From the NCBI GenBank assembly GCA_964478455.1, contig CAYZJD010000045.1, positions 1-18,350 on the forward strand: a DNA stretch of 18,350 nt, written 5' to 3'. A program made the translations under genes and the position numbers. This document shows, piece after piece, positions 9,573-16,965 of this stretch. Every line of letters starts with the position of its first letter. Position 1 is the stretch's first letter. The stretch comes from CAYZJD01 sp964478455. GTDB taxonomy: Bacteria > Acidobacteriota > Terriglobia > Bryobacterales > Bryobacteraceae. The notes beneath the pieces are model-generated. The model saw nothing but the letters and a program-made list of their open reading frames with translations, made no database searches and was not told the origin of the DNA.

Positions 9573-9959
9573 TTATGTCTTCGCCGTCGATCTCTTCTTG
9601 TTCGCGATGGTGCCGCGGCGCGGACCCTTGCGCGTGCGCGCGTTGGTGTGCGTCCGCTGCCCCCGGACGGGGAGGCCGCGGCGATGCCGCAAGCCCCGGT
9701 AAGCGCCCATCTCGATGAGACGCTTGACGTTCATCGAGACCTCTTTCCGCAGGTCGCCTTCGACGGCGCCTTCTTCCTCGATAATCTGCCGGATCCGGCT
9801 CACCTCTTCTTCGGTGAGATCCGACACCCGCTTGTCCGGATCCACTCCGGCCCGATACAGGATCGAGTTGGAGCGTGTCCGCCCGATCCCAAAGATGTAT
9901 GTCAGCCCGATCTCGGCCCTCTTCTTGGAGGGCAGATCCACGCCGGCAATGCGCGCCAT
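9573..9959 (-). CDS. rpsM: 30S ribosomal protein S13
   Basis: S13 of the 30S head, which forms a bridge to the 50S and contacts the P-site tRNA. 128 residues. MARIAGVDLPSKKRAEIGLT is the typical start; YIFGIGRTRS and HRRGLPVRGQRTHTNARTRK are conserved. The ATG is fixed by GGAGG within the 17-nt spacer after rpmJ. This spacer is too short to hold an E. coli-type S4-binding pseudoknot, which lies in the rpsM leader in that organism, so feedback control by S4, if present, must use another site. Confidence 0.98.
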   Translation of the reverse strand: MARIAGVDLPSKKRAEIGLTYIFGIGRTRSNSILYRAGVDPDKRVSDLTEEEVSRIRQIIEEEGAVEGDLRKEVSMNVKRLIEMGAYRGLRHRRGLPVRGQRTHTNARTRKGPRRGTIANKKRSTAKT

Positions 9960-9976
9960 AGTTCCTCCTCTCCGCC

Positions 9977-10090
9977 CTATCCTTGACGCTGTTTGTGTTT
10001 CGGGTTCGTGCAGATGACCCGGACCACGCCCTTGCGGTGGATCACCTTGCACTTGTCGCAGATCTTCTTCACGCTAGCGCGTACTTTCAT
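9977..10090 (-). CDS. rpmJ: 50S ribosomal protein L36, zinc-binding form
   Basis: The smallest ribosomal protein, exactly 37 residues, the usual family length. The sequence begins MKVRASVKKICDKC and ends NPKHKQRQG. Zinc ligands Cys11, Cys14, Cys27 and His32 are all present, so this is the zinc (C+) paralogue type. It lies between infA and rpsM, its normal place, 30 nt after infA. Confidence 0.97.
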   Translation of the reverse strand: MKVRASVKKICDKCKVIHRKGVVRVICTNPKHKQRQG

Positions 10091-10120
10091 GTCGCTTCCG
10101 TCGCAGCCGATGGCCGCTTT

Positions 10121-10360
10121 CTAGCCTTTCCTCAACAACCGGATGATGCGTCCCCGCGTTCTGTCGTGCGGGGACAACTCCACCAAAACCCTGTCCTTCG
10201 GGCGGAGCCGGACGAAATTCGCCTGCTTCACCCCGGCTGCGTGGGCAATCACCTGTTGGCGGCCCTCCAGCTCGAGCCGGTACGCCGCGTTCGGGAGCAA
10301 CTCCAACACCACAGCGGCCACCCTTCGTTCCTTCGCCTGCTCCGATGCCACGTCAGCCAT
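10121..10360 (-). CDS. infA: Translation initiation factor IF-1, somewhat divergent
   Basis: IF-1 occupies the 30S A site during initiation. 79 residues, an S1-like OB fold. Family landmarks are LPNAAYRLELEG (22-33), VIAHAAG (37-43), NFVRLRPKDRVLVELSPHD (48-66), and the ending RGRIIRL. Compared with common IF-1 (e.g. HISGKMRMNFIRI) the middle is altered to HAAGVKQANFVRL. The N-terminal segment is longer and has a different charge pattern. Position between map and rpmJ supports the identity. No strong ribosome site is visible before the ATG. Confidence 0.93.
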   Translation of the reverse strand: MADVASEQAKERRVAAVVLELLPNAAYRLELEGRQQVIAHAAGVKQANFVRLRPKDRVLVELSPHDRTRGRIIRLLRKG

Positions 10361-10375
10361 TGCCCGGTCGCGCCC

Positions 10376-11146
10376 CTAAGGGCTCGTCAGCACCCATGGG
10401 CCATTACTGGTCACCGCCACGCAGTGCTCGAAGTGCGCCGAGTAGGACCCATCCTTGGTAGCCGCGGTCCATCCATCGGCCAGGACCCTGGTTTCACCCC
10501 GCCCGGCGTTCACCATCGGCTCGATCGCCAGCACCATCCCTTCCTTGAGCCGCGGGTTCTCGTTCTTGCGGTCCACGTAATTCGGAATCTGCGGCTCCTC
10601 GTGGAGCGACGTCCCGATGCCGTGGCCGACGTACTCGCGAACCACCGAAAAACCGTTGGTCACGACGTGCCGCTCGACTGCACCGCACACGTCAAATAAC
10701 CGGTTCCCAGGCCGCACCTTCTGGATCGCCAGTTGCAGCGCCTCCTGGGTCACCGCCAGCAGTTGCCTGTTCCGCTCACCGACCTCACCGACCGGGACGG
10801 TTACGGCCGAATCGCCGTAGTAGCCATCCAGCTCCACCCCGGTGTCGATCGACACCACGTCGCCTTTCTTCAACAGCCGCTTCGGCGACGGCATCCCGTG
10901 GACGACTTCGTCGTTCACGGAAGTGCAAAGCACGTACGGATACCGCGCGCCGACCGCCGGCACGTAATACCCTTTGAACGCCGGGCGCGCGCCCGCGTCC
11001 TGGATCATTTTCTCCGCCACCCGCTCGAGATCGTACGTGCTGACGCCTTCGCCGACCATCCGGGCCAGCTCGCCCAGGATGCGCGAGACCAGCAGCCCGC
11101 TCCGGCGCATCTTCTCCAGCTCCGCCGCCGTCTTCCGAATGATCAT
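10376..11146 (-). CDS. map: Methionine aminopeptidase, type I
   Basis: Removes the initiator methionine from nascent proteins; a di-metal enzyme. 256 residues with the pita-bread fold motifs. His83 lies in VVHG. The five metal ligands are present: Asp101 and Asp112 (SIDTG, YGDSAV), His175 (GHGIG), Glu209 (AIEPM) and Glu240 (AHFEH). There is no N-terminal zinc-finger extension, so it is the short type Ia. The start is taken as the ATG that overlaps the adk stop (ATGA); an ATG 6 nt upstream, adding Met-Arg, is also possible. The overlap suggests translational coupling with adk. Confidence 0.96.
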   Translation of the reverse strand: MIIRKTAAELEKMRRSGLLVSRILGELARMVGEGVSTYDLERVAEKMIQDAGARPAFKGYYVPAVGARYPYVLCTSVNDEVVHGMPSPKRLLKKGDVVSIDTGVELDGYYGDSAVTVPVGEVGERNRQLLAVTQEALQLAIQKVRPGNRLFDVCGAVERHVVTNGFSVVREYVGHGIGTSLHEEPQIPNYVDRKNENPRLKEGMVLAIEPMVNAGRGETRVLADGWTAATKDGSYSAHFEHCVAVTSNGPWVLTSP

Positions 11147-11817
11147 GCGCATCCGATCAGCCGGCAGACGCCGGCCGACACCGCCTCCGGAGCATCGTTG
11201 TCGCCGTTGACCTCGAAGTAGTCGCGACAAGTCCGTGACAGGTAGTCGAGCAGGGGTCGCGTTTCCTGCTCGTACGCTTCCAGACGGCGCCGGATGACCG
11301 CCTCCTGGTCGTCCTGGCGGGCAATCAACGCCACGCCGTCGATGTCGCACACGCCCGCCACCCGTGGCGGGCGCGAAACCAGGTTGTAGACCGCGCCGCA
11401 GTGCGGGCACTGGCGGCGGGACGCCAGCCGGGTCACGATCAGCTCGTGGTCGATGTTCAGGTGAACAAGGACTTCGGCAATCCCTTGCTCCTCCAGCAGC
11501 TTGTGAACCGACTCCGCTTGCGCAAGCGTCCTCGGATAACCGTCCAGAATGAAGCCACGCGCGCAGTCCGGCCTCTCCAACCGCTCAGCGACGAGCCGGT
11601 TGACGATGGCGTCCGGAACGAGCTTGCCTGCCTGCATCAATTCCTGCACTTGTCCGCCCACGGCGTCCCCCGCCTGAATGTGCTCGCGGAGGATGTCACC
11701 CGTCGATATGTGCGCAAAGCCGGTCCGCGCTTCGAGCGCTTTCGCCTGCGTTCCTTTACCCGAGCCCGGCGGTCCCAGGAGGATGACCGCCACCCGGCGT
11801 CCGTTACCGGCCTGCAT
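11143..11817 (-). CDS. adk: Adenylate kinase with zinc-type LID domain
   Basis: Converts ATP plus AMP to two ADP. 224 residues. The P-loop GPPGSGKGT is at 15-23, STGD at 38-41, DGYPRT at 92-97, and the LID domain at about 130-168. The LID holds Cys137, Cys140, Cys157 and Asp160, the Cys3-Asp zinc arrangement known from Bacillus subtilis. The ATG chosen lies 31 nt after secY; a GTG two codons upstream cannot be excluded. The last four bases overlap map. Placement between secY and map is the usual order in many Gram-positive and deep-branching bacteria. Confidence 0.96.
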   Translation of the reverse strand: MQAGNGRRVAVILLGPPGSGKGTQAKALEARTGFAHISTGDILREHIQAGDAVGGQVQELMQAGKLVPDAIVNRLVAERLERPDCARGFILDGYPRTLAQAESVHKLLEEQGIAEVLVHLNIDHELIVTRLASRRQCPHCGAVYNLVSRPPRVAGVCDIDGVALIARQDDQEAVIRRRLEAYEQETRPLLDYLSRTCRDYFEVNGDNDAPEAVSAGVCRLIGCA

Positions 11818-11848
11818 GCCCACACCGTCCGTCGCGGGACCTCCGCCT

Positions 11849-13249
11849 TTAGAACACGCTGCGGCGCCCGCGAATCCGTCCCGCCCGGGGAGTAAATCCC
11901 TCGTAATGGCGCATGATCAACTGCGCCTCGATTTGATTCACCGTGTCCATGGCGACACCGACCACGATCAGCAGCGAGGTGCCGCCGAAATAAAACGTCA
12001 CCCCAAGGCCGTCCAGCAGCCACCGGGGAAAGTATGTGTCGATCCAGTTGCCCACAAGCGGCAGGTGCTGGAGCGCAATCCCGGAGATCATGATCTGCGG
12101 AATCAACGATAAAACCGATAGATAGAGTCCGCCCACCACCGTGATCTTCGTCAGGATCTTGTTCATGTACTCAGCGGTGTTCCTGCCGGGCCGGATGCCC
12201 GGGATAAAGCCGCCGTACTTCCGCATGTTGTCAGCCGCCTCGTTGGGGTTGAAGATGATCGAGACGTAAAAGAAACAAAAGAAGATAATGCCGACGACAA
12301 AGAGCACGGCATAGAGCGGCTCCCGCGTGCCGAGCGCGTTCAGCATGCCGCTCAGCCAGGGGTTGTTTTTCACCAAAGGAACCAGCGCCAGCGTCTGGGG
12401 AAAAGCCAGCACCGAGGAGGCGAAAATCACTGGGATCACTCCGCCGGCGTTGACCTTCAACGGCAGGTGCGTCTGCTGGCCGCCCATCAGCCTCCTGCCG
12501 ACGACACGCTTGGCATATTGCACTGGAATGCGGCGCTCGCCCCGCTCCACCAGCACGATGAAAGCCACCACGGCGATCATCACCAGCACGATGATGATCG
12601 TCTGGAGCGCGTTCCACTGCCGGGTGACGAAGAGGTTCGTGTGAATCTCGGCGATCGCCTGGGGAAGGCCGACGACGATGCCGGCAAAGATGAGCAAAGA
12701 CATCCCATTGCCGACACCGCGCTCGCTGATCTGCTCGCCCAGCCACATGATGAATGCGGTACCGGTGGTCAGCGTCAGCATGGTCATCATCATGAAGCCC
12801 CATCCGGGATTGAGAACGAAGCCGCCCTGGCTCGACTGGAGCGCCGTGGCGATGCCGAACGACTGCATCATCGACAGGCCGACGGTCAGATACCGTGTCC
12901 ACTGGGTGATTTTGCGCCGCCCGAGTTCTCCCTCCTTCTGGAGTTTCTCGAGAGTCGGGATCACGACCGTGAGCAACTGAAGGATGATGGAGGCCGTGAT
13001 GTACGGCATGATCCCCAGCGCGAAGATCGTCAGCCGGCGGAACATGCGGCCGGAAAACAGATCGATGAAGCCGAAGAGCGTCCCCTGGTTCTGCTCGAAG
13101 AAATCTTCGAGCTTGAGGGTGTCGATGCCCGGAGTGGGGATGTGCCCGCCGATGCGATAGACGGCCAGCAGCGCTAACGTGAACAGCACCCGCTTGCGCA
13201 GGTCCGGCACGCGGAAGATGTTCGCAACGGCTTCGAAGAACTTCCTCAT
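11849..13249 (-). CDS. secY: Protein translocase subunit SecY
   Basis: Central channel of the SecYEG translocon in the inner membrane. 466 residues, slightly longer than E. coli SecY (443). MRKFFEAVANIFRVPDLRKR begins the cytoplasmic N-terminus. The first membrane helix carries YRIGGHIPTPG, followed by the plug region LFGFIDLFSGRMFRRLTIFALGIMP. Later segments include VGNGMSLLIFAGIV and the cytoplasmic loop FNPNEAADNMRKYGGFIPGIRPG, typical of the family. About ten hydrophobic segments are visible. It follows rplO by 19 nt in the standard spc order. Confidence 0.98.
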   Translation of the reverse strand: MRKFFEAVANIFRVPDLRKRVLFTLALLAVYRIGGHIPTPGIDTLKLEDFFEQNQGTLFGFIDLFSGRMFRRLTIFALGIMPYITASIILQLLTVVIPTLEKLQKEGELGRRKITQWTRYLTVGLSMMQSFGIATALQSSQGGFVLNPGWGFMMMTMLTLTTGTAFIMWLGEQISERGVGNGMSLLIFAGIVVGLPQAIAEIHTNLFVTRQWNALQTIIIVLVMIAVVAFIVLVERGERRIPVQYAKRVVGRRLMGGQQTHLPLKVNAGGVIPVIFASSVLAFPQTLALVPLVKNNPWLSGMLNALGTREPLYAVLFVVGIIFFCFFYVSIIFNPNEAADNMRKYGGFIPGIRPGRNTAEYMNKILTKITVVGGLYLSVLSLIPQIMISGIALQHLPLVGNWIDTYFPRWLLDGLGVTFYFGGTSLLIVVGVAMDTVNQIEAQLIMRHYEGFTPRAGRIRGRRSVF

Positions 13250-13268
13250 ACAGTTCTCGCTTTCGCGC

Positions 13269-13721
13269 CTAGGCGCCGGCGCCGCCGATCGTTTCCGCCC
13301 TTCCGCCGGCGGCCTGGATCTTCTCGACCGCCGACTTGGAGAACTGGTGCGCCTTGACGGCCACCTTGCGCTTCAACTCGCCGCCGCCGAGGATCTTCAG
13401 CCCGGCGCGCAACTTCTTGATCGCGCCCAGCTCCAGCAGCCGGTTGGGATCGAAGGAGTCGCCGTCCAGCTTGTCGAGGACGCCGACGTTGACCACGGCG
13501 TACTCCTTCTTGAAGATGTTGGTGAAACCGCGCTTGGGCAGGCGGCGGTGCAGCGGCATCTGGCCGCCCTCAAAACCGCGCATCCTCCGGTAGCCGCTGA
13601 CGGAAAGCTGCCCCTTCTGGCCGCGCCCGGAGGTCTTGCCGCGCCCCGTTCCCATGCCACGGCCGAGACGGCGCTTGCGGTGCTGTTGCCCGGCCGGGGG
13701 TTTCAATCCACTCAGATTCAT
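13269..13721 (-). CDS. rplO: 50S ribosomal protein L15
   Basis: Late-assembly large-subunit protein. 150 residues. The glycine/arginine-rich N-terminal extension RLGRGMGTGRGKTSGRGQKG (18-37) reaches into 23S rRNA; GGQMPLHRRLPKRGFTN (52-68) is the other family hallmark. The ending KIQAAGGRAETIGGAGA is typical but has a short extra tail. AAGGA lies 10 nt before the ATG. Confidence 0.97.
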   Translation of the reverse strand: MNLSGLKPPAGQQHRKRRLGRGMGTGRGKTSGRGQKGQLSVSGYRRMRGFEGGQMPLHRRLPKRGFTNIFKKEYAVVNVGVLDKLDGDSFDPNRLLELGAIKKLRAGLKILGGGELKRKVAVKAHQFSKSAVEKIQAAGGRAETIGGAGA

Positions 13722-13734
13722 AACAGTCGCTTCC

Positions 13735-13917
13735 TTAGTCGATAACCGACAGCAGGTGCGGCACCTTGGCCACCATCCCGCGAAAGGCGGGTGTGTCGGG
13801 CTTTTCCACCACCTGGTTCAACTTCCGGAGGCCAAGCGCCCGGACGATTCTTTTGTGCTTCTCCGGCGTGCAGATCGGGCTGCGCACCAGCTTGATCCTG
13901 ATCTTTGCTTCCGCCAT
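13735..13917 (-). CDS. rpmD: 50S ribosomal protein L30
   Basis: Small 60-residue large-subunit protein, family length about 58-61. IRIKLVRSPICTPEKHKRIVRALGL-type N-terminal half, then LNQVVEKPDTPAFRGMVAKVPHLL. The ATG at 13917 is chosen over a TTG 21 nt upstream because the family begins right at AEAKIRIKLVRS. It lies between rpsE (33 nt) and rplO (13 nt). Confidence 0.95.
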   Translation of the reverse strand: MAEAKIRIKLVRSPICTPEKHKRIVRALGLRKLNQVVEKPDTPAFRGMVAKVPHLLSVID

Positions 13918-13950
13918 AAAAATCTGTCTCTCAGCCAAAGTCTGCGCCCC

Positions 13951-14475
13951 TTAGATCTTGTCGGCGGCGAGCCCGCGGAGGTCGGCGACCGCGCCGCGAT
14001 CGCGCAACTGCTCGAGTGCGGTGATGGTGGCCCGCACGACGTTGTGCGGGTTGCGCGAGCCGATCGACTTCGTCAGCACATTTGGAATCCCCACCGCCTG
14101 AATCACCGCGCGCACCGGACCGCCGGCAATCACGCCCGTGCCCTCCGGGGCGGGCTTCAGCAGCACCTGGCCGCTGCCGAACCTTCCCAGCACCGGATGG
14201 GCGATGGTTGTCGACAGCACGTGGACCCTGCGCAAGTTCTTCTTGGCCGCCTCGATGCCCTTCTTGATCGCTGCCGGCACTTCCCGGGCCTTACCGGNNN
14301 NNNNNNNGGTTCCGAAGCCCACCACTTTGGCCTCCGGATCGCCCACGACGACCAGCGCCGAGAAGCTGAGATTCTTGCCGCCTTTGACCACCTTGGTCAC
14401 GCGGTTGATCGAGACCACCTGCTCTTTCAAATTCAGACTCTGCGGACTGACCCGCTTCATCGCTGTGGCTGCCAT
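13951..14475 (-). CDS. rpsE: 30S ribosomal protein S5 (interrupted by 10 N)
   Basis: S5 of the small subunit, important for decoding fidelity. The N-terminal double-stranded-RNA-binding-like domain is seen as INRVTKVVKGGKNLSFSALV (23-42), and the C-terminal domain as SIGSRNPHNVVRATITALEQL. Codons 57-60 contain the N run inside the conserved GFG-x-GKAREVP loop. E. coli S5 has GFGYGKAREVP with one residue between the glycines; here the threonine before the gap already fills it. Removing the 10 N and a 2-base overlap gives an in-frame 170-residue protein with an intact loop. GGAG precedes the ATG, which starts 2 nt after the rplR stop. Confidence 0.96.
   Translation of the reverse strand: MAATAMKRVSPQSLNLKEQVVSINRVTKVVKGGKNLSFSALVVVGDPEAKVVGFGTXXXXGKAREVPAAIKKGIEAAKKNLRRVHVLSTTIAHPVLGRFGSGQVLLKPAPEGTGVIAGGPVRAVIQAVGIPNVLTKSIGSRNPHNVVRATITALEQLRDRGAVADLRGLAADKI
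14298..14307. other. Assembly gap of 10 N inside rpsE
   Basis: Ten undetermined bases. The left flank ends ACCGG and the right flank begins GGTTCC on the plus strand. Merging the shared GG gives a sequence that translates to GFGTGKAREV, matching the S5 family without any insertion. The run is therefore probably a scaffolding placeholder at overlapping contig ends, not missing sequence. Confidence 0.95.
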
Positions 14476-14477
14476 GC

Positions 14478-14840
14478 CTAGAACTCCAATCCTGCCTCGC
14501 GCGCGGCTTCCGCCAGCGCTTTCACCCGGCCGTGGTACAGGTATCCGCCGCGGTCGAACACCACCTGGCGGATGCCCTTCTCCCTGGCCCGCTCGGCCAC
14601 CAGCTTGCCGACACTCCTGGCGCCGACGACGCTGCCGCCGCCGGCCACCCGCGAGCTCTTCTCCAGCGAAGAGGCGGAAATCAGAGTGTGACCGCGAACG
14701 TCGTCGATGAGTTGCGCGTAAATGTGGTTCAGGCTGCGGAACACACACAGACGCGGCCGCTCGCCGGTGCCGCGAACGCGCTTGCGGATGCGCTCGTGAA
14801 TGCGCGTCCGGCCCTGGTTGCGTGAACTCTTGCTGATCAT
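14478..14840 (-). CDS. rplR: 50S ribosomal protein L18
   Basis: 5S rRNA-binding large-subunit protein. 120 residues, usual length. RIHERIRKRVRGTGERPRLCVFRS is the family N-terminal region; HIYAQLIDD, KLVAERAREKGI and VFDRGGYLYHGRVKALAEAAREAGLEF complete the match. Its ATG overlaps the rplF stop (ATGA), implying coupled translation. Confidence 0.98.
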   Translation of the reverse strand: MISKSSRNQGRTRIHERIRKRVRGTGERPRLCVFRSLNHIYAQLIDDVRGHTLISASSLEKSSRVAGGGSVVGARSVGKLVAERAREKGIRQVVFDRGGYLYHGRVKALAEAAREAGLEF

Positions 14841-15373
14841 TTTGCGCCCGCTCCCGTCTTGCCGACCTTCTTGCGCAGCACCTCGCCCGTGTAGCGGACG
14901 CCCTTGTTCTTGTAAGGATCGGGCGGGCGCAGCGCGCGAATGTTGGCCGCCACCTGCCCGACGAGCTGTTTGTCGGCGCCCGTGAGAACGATATGAGTCT
15001 GCTTGTCGATCCTGGCCTCGATGCCCGGCGGCAGCAGGAACTCGATTGGATGTGAGTAGCCGAGCGTGAAGTTGATGATGCGGCCCTTAAGGTCGGCCCG
15101 GTAGCCGATTCCGACAATGTCCAGCTCCCGGGTGAAGCCGCCGGCAACGCCCTGGATGGCGTTGGCCGCCAGCGCCCGCGTCAGCCCGTGCAAGGCGGCA
15201 AACTGGTCTCCGTCCCGGGCAACTTCGAGCCGGCCGTCCGCTTGCCGCACGCGCACGCCCGCCGGCACCGGGACAGCCAGCTTCCCCTTGGGGCCTTCCA
15301 CCATCAACGTGTCGCCGATGTGCACCTTCACCCCTTTGGGGAGCTCGATCGGCTTTAAACCTACTCTAGACAT
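14837..15373 (-). CDS. rplF: 50S ribosomal protein L6
   Basis: Large-subunit protein near the factor-binding site. 178 residues, usual length. MSRVGLKPIELPKGV begins the protein; the second repeat-domain ends in the near-invariant RPPDPYKNKGVRYTGEVLRKKVGKTGAGAK. GAGG lies 9 nt before the ATG. It follows rpsH by 39 nt and overlaps rplR by 4 nt. Confidence 0.98.
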   Translation of the reverse strand: MSRVGLKPIELPKGVKVHIGDTLMVEGPKGKLAVPVPAGVRVRQADGRLEVARDGDQFAALHGLTRALAANAIQGVAGGFTRELDIVGIGYRADLKGRIINFTLGYSHPIEFLLPPGIEARIDKQTHIVLTGADKQLVGQVAANIRALRPPDPYKNKGVRYTGEVLRKKVGKTGAGAK

Positions 15374-15412
15374 GGCGCATTCCCTCGATCGCCGGCGCCG
15401 GCCGGCCGCTCG

Positions 15413-15808
15413 TTACCAGACCTGGCAAAGGATCTCGCCTCCGACGCCCTCCCTGTGGGCCTTCCTCCCCGTCATGACGCCGCGCGGCGTCGTCAGGATG
15501 TTAATCCCCAACCCGCCCAGCACCCGGGGGATCTCGCTGCGCCCTACATAAACCCGGCAGCCAGGCCGCGACACGCGCTCCAACTTCGAGATGACCGGCG
15601 TGTTGTCGGACGAGTACTTCAGATAAATCTTGATGGTCTTCTTCGGGCCTTCTTCCGCCAGCTTGAAGTTCGTGATGTAACCCTCTTCCTTCAGGATCCG
15701 GGCAATGTCCGTCTTCAGGCGGGAAGCCGGCACGTCCACCTTCGGGTGGCCGGCCCCCAAGGCATTCCGGATGCGAGTGAGCATATCGGAGATCGGATCC
15801 GTTATCAT
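15413..15808 (-). CDS. rpsH: 30S ribosomal protein S8
   Basis: Primary 16S rRNA-binding protein and, in E. coli, translational repressor of the spc operon. 131 residues. DPISDMLTRIRNA (4-16), SRPGCRVYVGRSEIPRVLGGLGINILTTPRG (80-110) with the typical STP-like turn written TTP, and the ending GGEILCQVW. A GGGAGG ribosome site precedes the ATG. The equivalent S8 operator is not evident here by eye. Confidence 0.98.
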   Translation of the reverse strand: MITDPISDMLTRIRNALGAGHPKVDVPASRLKTDIARILKEEGYITNFKLAEEGPKKTIKIYLKYSSDNTPVISKLERVSRPGCRVYVGRSEIPRVLGGLGINILTTPRGVMTGRKAHREGVGGEILCQVW

Positions 15809-15827
15809 CCCTGTCCTCCCTTGACAG

Positions 15828-16037
15828 CTACCAACTGGCCTTGATCACCCCGGGGATCTCCCCAGCGAGGGCGAGTTGCCGGAAACAGATACGGCAAAGA
15901 TTGAACTTCCGCATATACCCGCGCGGCCGGCCGCACCGGAAGCAGCGGTTTCTGTGCCGGATCCGCAGCTTCGGCGTCTTGGCCTGAGTGGCCTTCACCA
16001 GCTTCTGGTCCTTTGCGATTTTGGCGGTTGTAGCCAT
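15828..16037 (-). CDS. rpsN: 30S ribosomal protein S14, type Z (zinc)
   Basis: Short zinc-containing S14 of the 30S head. 69 residues; typical type Z proteins have about 61, and the extra residues are in the basic N-terminal stretch. Cys32, Cys35, Cys48 and Cys51 form two Cys-x-x-Cys pairs in RCFRCGRPRGYMRKFNLCRICF, and the ending GEIPGVIKASW is canonical. AAGGA overlaps the start region. It sits between rplE and rpsH as expected. Confidence 0.97.
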   Translation of the reverse strand: MATTAKIAKDQKLVKATQAKTPKLRIRHRNRCFRCGRPRGYMRKFNLCRICFRQLALAGEIPGVIKASW

Positions 16038-16057
16038 TCCTTATCCTTCCAATTCCC

Positions 16058-16600
16058 TCATTGGCGGAACGGCATCCCCAGATGCCGCAACAGCGCCAGC
16101 CCTTCAGCGTCCGTCTTCGCCGTGGTGGTGATCGAGACGTTCATGCCCTTGAGCTTCTCGACCTTGTTGTAGTCGATCTCCGGGAAGATCAACTGGTCGC
16201 GCAGGCCGAGCGTATAATTGCCGCGGCCGTCGAAGGACTTGGTGGATACGCCCCGGAAGTCCCGCACGCGCGGCAGGGTCACGTTCACCAGCCGGTCGAG
16301 GAACTCGTACATCCGCTCCCCGCGCAGCGTGACCGCGCAGCCGATCGACATGCCGGCGCGCAGCTTGAAGGCGGCGATCGACTTCTTGGCCTTGGTCACA
16401 ATCGGCCGCTGGCCAGTGATCAGCGCGAGTTCCTGCACCGCCCCGTCCATCAGCTTCGGGGTTTGCGTCGCCTCGCCCAAGCCGATGTTCACCGAGATCT
16501 TTTCGAGCTTGGGAACCGCCATCAGGTTGCGGTAGCCGAACTCCTTGACCAGGGCCGGCACAACGTTCTTCTTGTAGTGTTCTCTGAGCCTGGCGCTCAT
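16058..16600 (-). CDS. rplE: 50S ribosomal protein L5
   Basis: 5S rRNA-binding protein of the central protuberance. 180 residues. MSARLREHYKKNVVPAL begins the protein; landmarks are KLEKISVNIGLGEA (32-45), ITGQRPIVTKAKKSIAAFKLR, RDFRGVSTKSFDGRGNYTLG and FPEIDYNKVEKLKGMNVSI. The ATG is chosen because it overlaps the rplX stop (ATGA) and fits the family start. Confidence 0.98.
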   Translation of the reverse strand: MSARLREHYKKNVVPALVKEFGYRNLMAVPKLEKISVNIGLGEATQTPKLMDGAVQELALITGQRPIVTKAKKSIAAFKLRAGMSIGCAVTLRGERMYEFLDRLVNVTLPRVRDFRGVSTKSFDGRGNYTLGLRDQLIFPEIDYNKVEKLKGMNVSITTTAKTDAEGLALLRHLGMPFRQ

Positions 16601-16965
16601 TTTCTCGCCTCCAGGGGCGAGCCGCACTTGCGGCATACCCGCGTCCGGCGGGACTTGCCGCCGCTGGTTTCCACCTTGTGAGCGATCCGCACGGGTCCGC
16701 AGGCCGGGCAGACGATCATCAGATTGGACACCGCAATCGGGCTCTCGCGCTCGGCGATGCCGCCCTTGATCTGCCGTGCCGGGTTGCGCCGCGTGTGGCG
16801 CTTGATCATCATGACGTGCTCGACCAGCACCTTCCCCTTGCCGCGGTCCACCGCCAACACGCGCCCGGTCTTGCCCTTGTCGCGTCCGGCGATCACCTTG
16901 ACGATGTCGTTCTTTCGCAGGTCGATCCTTACCGCCACCCGGGTCTGCCCCGCTGTCCGCGCCAT
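16597..16965 (-). CDS. rplX: 50S ribosomal protein L24, with Cys4 motif
   Basis: Assembly initiator of the large subunit. 122 residues. The KOW segment is KNDIVKVIAGRDKGKTGRVLAVDRG-like at 18-42; MMIKRHTRRNP (52-62) and GGIAERESPIAVSNLMIVCP (68-87) are conserved. Cys86/Cys89 and Cys111/Cys114 form two Cys-x-x-Cys pairs, a likely zinc site found in many but not all bacterial L24. The ATG shares one base with the rplN stop (TGATG). Confidence 0.97.
   Translation of the reverse strand: MARTAGQTRVAVRIDLRKNDIVKVIAGRDKGKTGRVLAVDRGKGKVLVEHVMMIKRHTRRNPARQIKGGIAERESPIAVSNLMIVCPACGPVRIAHKVETSGGKSRRTRVCRKCGSPLEARK

Noticed and set aside
11147..11410. Possible N-terminal extension of methionine aminopeptidase into adk
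   Set aside because: It would be an out-of-frame reading of adk; the ATG overlap with the adk stop gives the normal type I length.
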